DNA from: JBOGZI01 sp050697275
Lineage (GTDB): Bacteria; Actinomycetota; Thermoleophilia; Solirubrobacterales; 70-9
Assembly (NCBI GenBank): GCA_050697275.1
Contig: JBOGZI010000127.1
Span: forward strand, 1 to 7,718
Direction of reading: 5' to 3'
DNA: 7,718 nt
The notes under the pieces are model-generated. The model did not search any database. It was not told the DNA's origin and saw only the letters and a list, made by a program, of their open reading frames with translations. Position numbers and translations under genes: made by a program. Positions 5,148-7,718 of this stretch are shown here, in pieces. Numbering within the stretch: position 1 is the first letter of the stretch; each line of letters opens with the position of its first letter.

Positions 5148-6203
5148 TCAGTAGGTCCGCAGCCGCCGCCCGCCGACGTGGCGGGTGCCGCTCGGCTCGC
5201 CCGGCGGAGTCACCGCCGGGGTCGCCTCGAGCTCGCGGCCTTCGGGCTCCGGCACCGCGCCGGAGAGCGCCTCGTTGCGGGCGCGCTCGACCTTCTCCTG
5301 CACCTCCCGCTCGGCCCGGCGCCGGGCCGCCTCGACCCGGTCCTCGGTCTCGCGCTGGAGCCGCACCTCCTCCTGGCTCAGCCTCGCTTCGGACTCAGCC
5401 CGGGCTCGCGCCTCCGCCTCCTTGGCGACCCGGTCCGCGAGCCGGCGGACCCGCTCCTCGGACTCGCGGCGGGCGTCCCTCGCGGCGACGTCGACCCGCT
5501 TCCTGGTCTCCTCCTTGATCCGCTCGACCTCCGATCTGGCGCCCTCCATCGCCGCCTCGGCCCGGTCCTCTGCGGCGATCGCGCGCTGCTCGGACTCGTT
5601 CAGCGCCGCAGTCAGCTCCTCGATCCGCTGCTCGGCACGCCGCGCCCGGTCCCGCGCCTCGGCGATCGCCGACTCGGCCCGCTTCCGCGCCTCGCCCTTC
5701 AGCCGCTCGACCGTCTCGTCGGTGCTCTGGCTCGAGCGCTGCAGCCTCTGCTCGGCCTCCGCGGCTCGCCGCTCGGCCGCCGCCATCCTCCTCTCCAGCT
5801 CGGGCAGCCGCCGCTCCGCCTCGCGCCTCGCCTCCTGGGCGTCCGCGAGCGCGCTCTCGGTCGCGGTGGCGCGGCGCTCCGCCTCGCCGGCGCGCACGCT
5901 CGCCTCCTGGATCGCGGCCCGGGCCCGGTCTATCGCCTTCTCCTCGGTCTCCGTGGCGAGAGAGATCGCCCTCTCTGCCTCGCGCCGGGCGCTCTTGGCG
6001 GCCGCCCTGGCCCTGGCAGCTTCGTCGCGGGACCGCGCCTCGCGCAGCCGCAGCTCGTCGAACAGCGCCGAGGCCTTCTCCCGGAAGCGCTCGGTGGCGT
6101 CTCGGGCACTCTCGATCTCGCCGCGGATCTGCTGCGCCTCGAGCTCGGGCCCGCCGGACCCCTCCTCCCCGCCGCTCGGCTCTGGACGCTCGCTCTCGGA
6201 CAC
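5148..6203 (-). CDS. Long Ala/Glu/Arg-rich coiled-coil protein of unknown function
   Basis: I recognise no enzyme family here. From the GTG start the product is 351 residues. It has a short Ser/Pro/Gly/Glu-rich head (about 1-20), then an almost unbroken coiled coil (about 20-314) built of heptad-like EAERRAAEAEQR-type segments with a single internal proline (about 134), then a Pro/Glu-rich linker and a basic C-terminus ending GGRRLRTY. It has no Cys, no Trp, no membrane segment and no signal peptide. It should be a soluble rod-like oligomer, perhaps a scaffold, filament or polar-growth-type protein (inference from composition only). The GTG at 6203 is preferred because GGAGG lies 9 bases upstream. 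A TTG at 6236, overlapping the end of the upstream ligase gene, would add 11 residues. It lies between an acyl-CoA-synthetase-like gene and an MTH938-like gene in one probable operon. Caution: low-complexity coiled coils attract many false homology hits. Confidence 0.8.
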   Translation of the reverse strand: MSESERPEPSGGEEGSGGPELEAQQIRGEIESARDATERFREKASALFDELRLREARSRDEAARARAAAKSARREAERAISLATETEEKAIDRARAAIQEASVRAGEAERRATATESALADAQEARREAERRLPELERRMAAAERRAAEAEQRLQRSSQSTDETVERLKGEARKRAESAIAEARDRARRAEQRIEELTAALNESEQRAIAAEDRAEAAMEGARSEVERIKEETRKRVDVAARDARRESEERVRRLADRVAKEAEARARAESEARLSQEEVRLQRETEDRVEAARRRAEREVQEKVERARNEALSGAVPEPEGRELEATPAVTPPGEPSGTRHVGGRRLRTY

Positions 6204-6212
6204 GGCTCTCGG

Positions 6213-6217
6213 CCTCC
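6213..6217 (-). promoter_or_regulatory. Shine-Dalgarno (GGAGG) deciding the start of the coiled-coil gene
   Basis: On the minus strand GGAGG is followed by nine bases and then the GTG at 6203. This is the clearest ribosome binding site in the window. It favours that GTG over the TTG at 6236, which has only GAGG six bases upstream. Confidence 0.6.
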
Positions 6218-6225
6218 GGCTCGGC

Positions 6226-7718
6226 TCAGTCGGCAACGCGATCCTCGGACAGCTTGCGCTTCAGCACCTTACCTGTCGCGTTGCGAGGAAGCTCCTCGAG
6301 GAAGACGACCTCGCGGGGGACCTTGTAGCGGGCGAGGTTCTCCTTCACGTAGGACTTGAGCTCCTCCTCGGAGATCTTCTTCCCCTCCCTGGTGACGACG
6401 AAGGCTCGCAGGCGCTGGCCGAACTGCTCGTCGTCGATCCCGATCGCGGCCGCCTCGGCCACTGCCTCATGGTCGGAGAGCAGGTCCTCGACCTCGCGCG
6501 GGAAGACGTTCTCGCCGCCGGAGACGATCATCTCGTCGTCGCGACCGTCGATGAAGAGGTGCCCGTCCTCGTCGAAATGGCCGACGTCGCCCGAGGAGAG
6601 CAGGTCCCCGAGGTGCTCCTTGCCCCCGCCGCCGGTATAGCCCTCGAAGGAGAGGCCTTCGTTGCCAACGAAGATCCGGCCCGTCTGGCCGGTCGATACG
6701 TCTTCCCCCTGCTCGTCGACGATCCGCACCCTCGTTCCCCGTGGCGTCTTCCCGGCGGTCCCGGGCGCCTCGCGCATGTCCTCGGGGGTGGCGATCGTCG
6801 CCCAGGCGACCTCGGTCGAGCCGTAGAGCTGGTAGAGGTTGTCCCCGAACTCGTCCATCCAGCGGGCGGCCAGCTCACCGGGGAGCGAGGAGCCGCTGGC
6901 GGCCGTGATCCGGAGGCTGGAGACGTCGTAGCGGGCCCGCACCTCGGGCGGAAGCTCGAGGATCCGCTGCATCATCACCGGCACGACGGCGAGCACCTCG
7001 GCTCGATGCTCCGCCACCGCCCGCAGGGCGTCCTCGGGATCGAACTTGCGCCGCAGGATGAGCGTGGACGCCAGGGGCAAGCCGATCAAGAAGTGCAGGA
7101 ACCCCCAGGAATGGAAGAGCGGCGCGGCGACCACGATCTTCTCCCGCCGTTGATGGGGGATCTTCGAGAAGAGCCCCGCGAGCGGCATCAGCCCCGCGGG
7201 TGACTCGCGCTGGGCGCCCTTCGGGCTGCCGGTCGTCCCCGAGGTGAGGATGACGTAGCGCCCCTGCTCCTCGGGGGGCGGGAGGTCCGAGTCGTCGGCC
7301 GCGGCGATCAGCTCGTCGAGCGTCGTGTCGCTGGGGGACTCCTCACTCCAGGCGACCAGGCGGACGGTGTCCCGCTCCCCCGCGTGCAGGAGCCCGGCGA
7401 ATTCCTCGTCGTAGATCAGCGCGGAGGGGCTCTCCCGCTCCATCACCTCGGCGAGCTGGGGGGCGGCGAAGGCCGTGTTCAGGTAGAGCGCCGAGGCTCC
7501 CAGCTTCGAGCAGGCGAGGGTCGAGAGGATGAAGTAGCGGTGGTTGCGGCACATGATCGCCACCCCGTCGCCGGGCTCCACGCCCTGCTCCCCCAGGGCG
7601 CGGGCGAGGGCATTCGAGCGGCGGTGGAGCTGCGCGAAGGTCAGCGTCCCCGCCTCGTCCGCCAGCGCGAGCTCATCCGGGTGGTTGATCGCCGCGGCGG
7701 CCACGCCCAGGGCCGGCG
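6226..7718 (-). CDS. Acyl-CoA synthetase-like AMP-dependent ligase (FadD type), N-terminus beyond the window
   Basis: This ANL-superfamily adenylating enzyme probably activates a fatty or other carboxylic acid to its acyl-CoA through an acyl-AMP intermediate. Counting from the GTG at 7704 (492 residues), the P-loop is LTSGTTGSPKGAQR (153-166). The acyl-pocket block is APLFHSWGF (194-202), the adenine motif is YGSTE (294-298), the ribose-binding Asp is D373 in SGDVG, the hinge region is DGRDDEMIVSGGENVFP (386-402), and the catalytic lysine is K479 in NATGKVLKRK. The core is intact. The frame stays open to the right edge, reading Pro-Ala-Leu-Gly before that GTG. In relatives the HPDxxAL segment, here at residues 8-13, is usually preceded by tens of residues, so the true start is probably outside the window. 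It most resembles actinobacterial FadD-type synthetases, but chain length and substrate cannot be inferred. Its stop precedes the coiled-coil GTG by 22 bases, suggesting one operon. Confidence 0.92.
   Translation of the reverse strand, partial: PALGVAAAAINHPDELALADEAGTLTFAQLHRRSNALARALGEQGVEPGDGVAIMCRNHRYFILSTLACSKLGASALYLNTAFAAPQLAEVMERESPSALIYDEEFAGLLHAGERDTVRLVAWSEESPSDTTLDELIAAADDSDLPPPEEQGRYVILTSGTTGSPKGAQRESPAGLMPLAGLFSKIPHQRREKIVVAAPLFHSWGFLHFLIGLPLASTLILRRKFDPEDALRAVAEHRAEVLAVVPVMMQRILELPPEVRARYDVSSLRITAASGSSLPGELAARWMDEFGDNLYQLYGSTEVAWATIATPEDMREAPGTAGKTPRGTRVRIVDEQGEDVSTGQTGRIFVGNEGLSFEGYTGGGGKEHLGDLLSSGDVGHFDEDGHLFIDGRDDEMIVSGGENVFPREVEDLLSDHEAVAEAAAIGIDDEQFGQRLRAFVVTREGKKISEEELKSYVKENLARYKVPREVVFLEELPRNATGKVLKRKLSEDRVAD

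Noticed and set aside
5185..7203. A 672-codon open frame on the plus strand opposite the coiled-coil and ligase genes
   Set aside because: The product is a Ser/Arg/Ala low-complexity chain with no motif, while the minus strand encodes an intact ligase with all its family motifs. The open frame is a by-product of GC-rich codon use.
1922..7718. An OleABCD-type olefin pathway (hydrolase plus AMP ligase)
   Set aside because: There is no OleA thiolase or OleD reductase, the hydrolase has a serine nucleophile and an SCP2 domain, and the ligase looks like a FadD-type acyl-CoA synthetase.

Overview
This is a GC-rich window (roughly 70% GC by eye) that reads as ordinary chromosome of a high-GC actinobacterium. 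The support is GTG starts at several genes, very long accidental open frames opposite the real genes, a cysS–rlmB gene pair of the kind seen in Actinobacteria, and a FadD-like ligase of actinobacterial type. The CCCTAG(A/G)AT promoter-like boxes just before start codons make me suspect Thermoleophilia/Solirubrobacterales, but that is a guess. I see no mobile element, CRISPR array, tRNA or rRNA.

Left, minus strand (1-1766): cysS, encoding cysteinyl-tRNA synthetase, is followed with no spacer by the 5' part of rlmB (SpoU/TrmH-family 23S rRNA 2'-O-ribose methyltransferase), which runs off the left edge. A 155-bp divergent intergenic region (1767-1921) separates this translation pair from the rest. 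It carries a likely promoter at each end plus small dyads and direct repeats.

Middle, plus strand (1922-4805): three genes point towards lipid or other hydrophobic-ligand metabolism. They are an alpha/beta hydrolase with an N-terminal SCP2-like (sterol-carrier) domain, a lysophospholipid-type acyltransferase with its own promoter-like box, and a START-like SRPBCC protein that begins 1 bp after the acyltransferase stop.

Right, minus strand (4795-7718): a second, convergent transcription unit reads leftwards. It starts with a fatty-acyl-CoA-synthetase-like AMP ligase whose N-terminus lies beyond the right edge, continues with a long Ala/Glu/Arg-rich coiled-coil protein of unknown function, and ends with a small MTH938/NDUFAF3-like protein. 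Its last gene overlaps the SRPBCC gene tail to tail by 11 bp.

Taken together, the right two thirds hold enzymes that could activate (AMP ligase), transfer (acyltransferase), hydrolyse (hydrolase) and carry or bind (SCP2, SRPBCC) acyl chains or other lipids. That they form one pathway is inference. The least explained items are the SCP2–hydrolase fusion, the coiled-coil protein inside the acyl-CoA-synthetase operon, and the shared near-leaderless promoter motif. Nothing here is clearly a new system.
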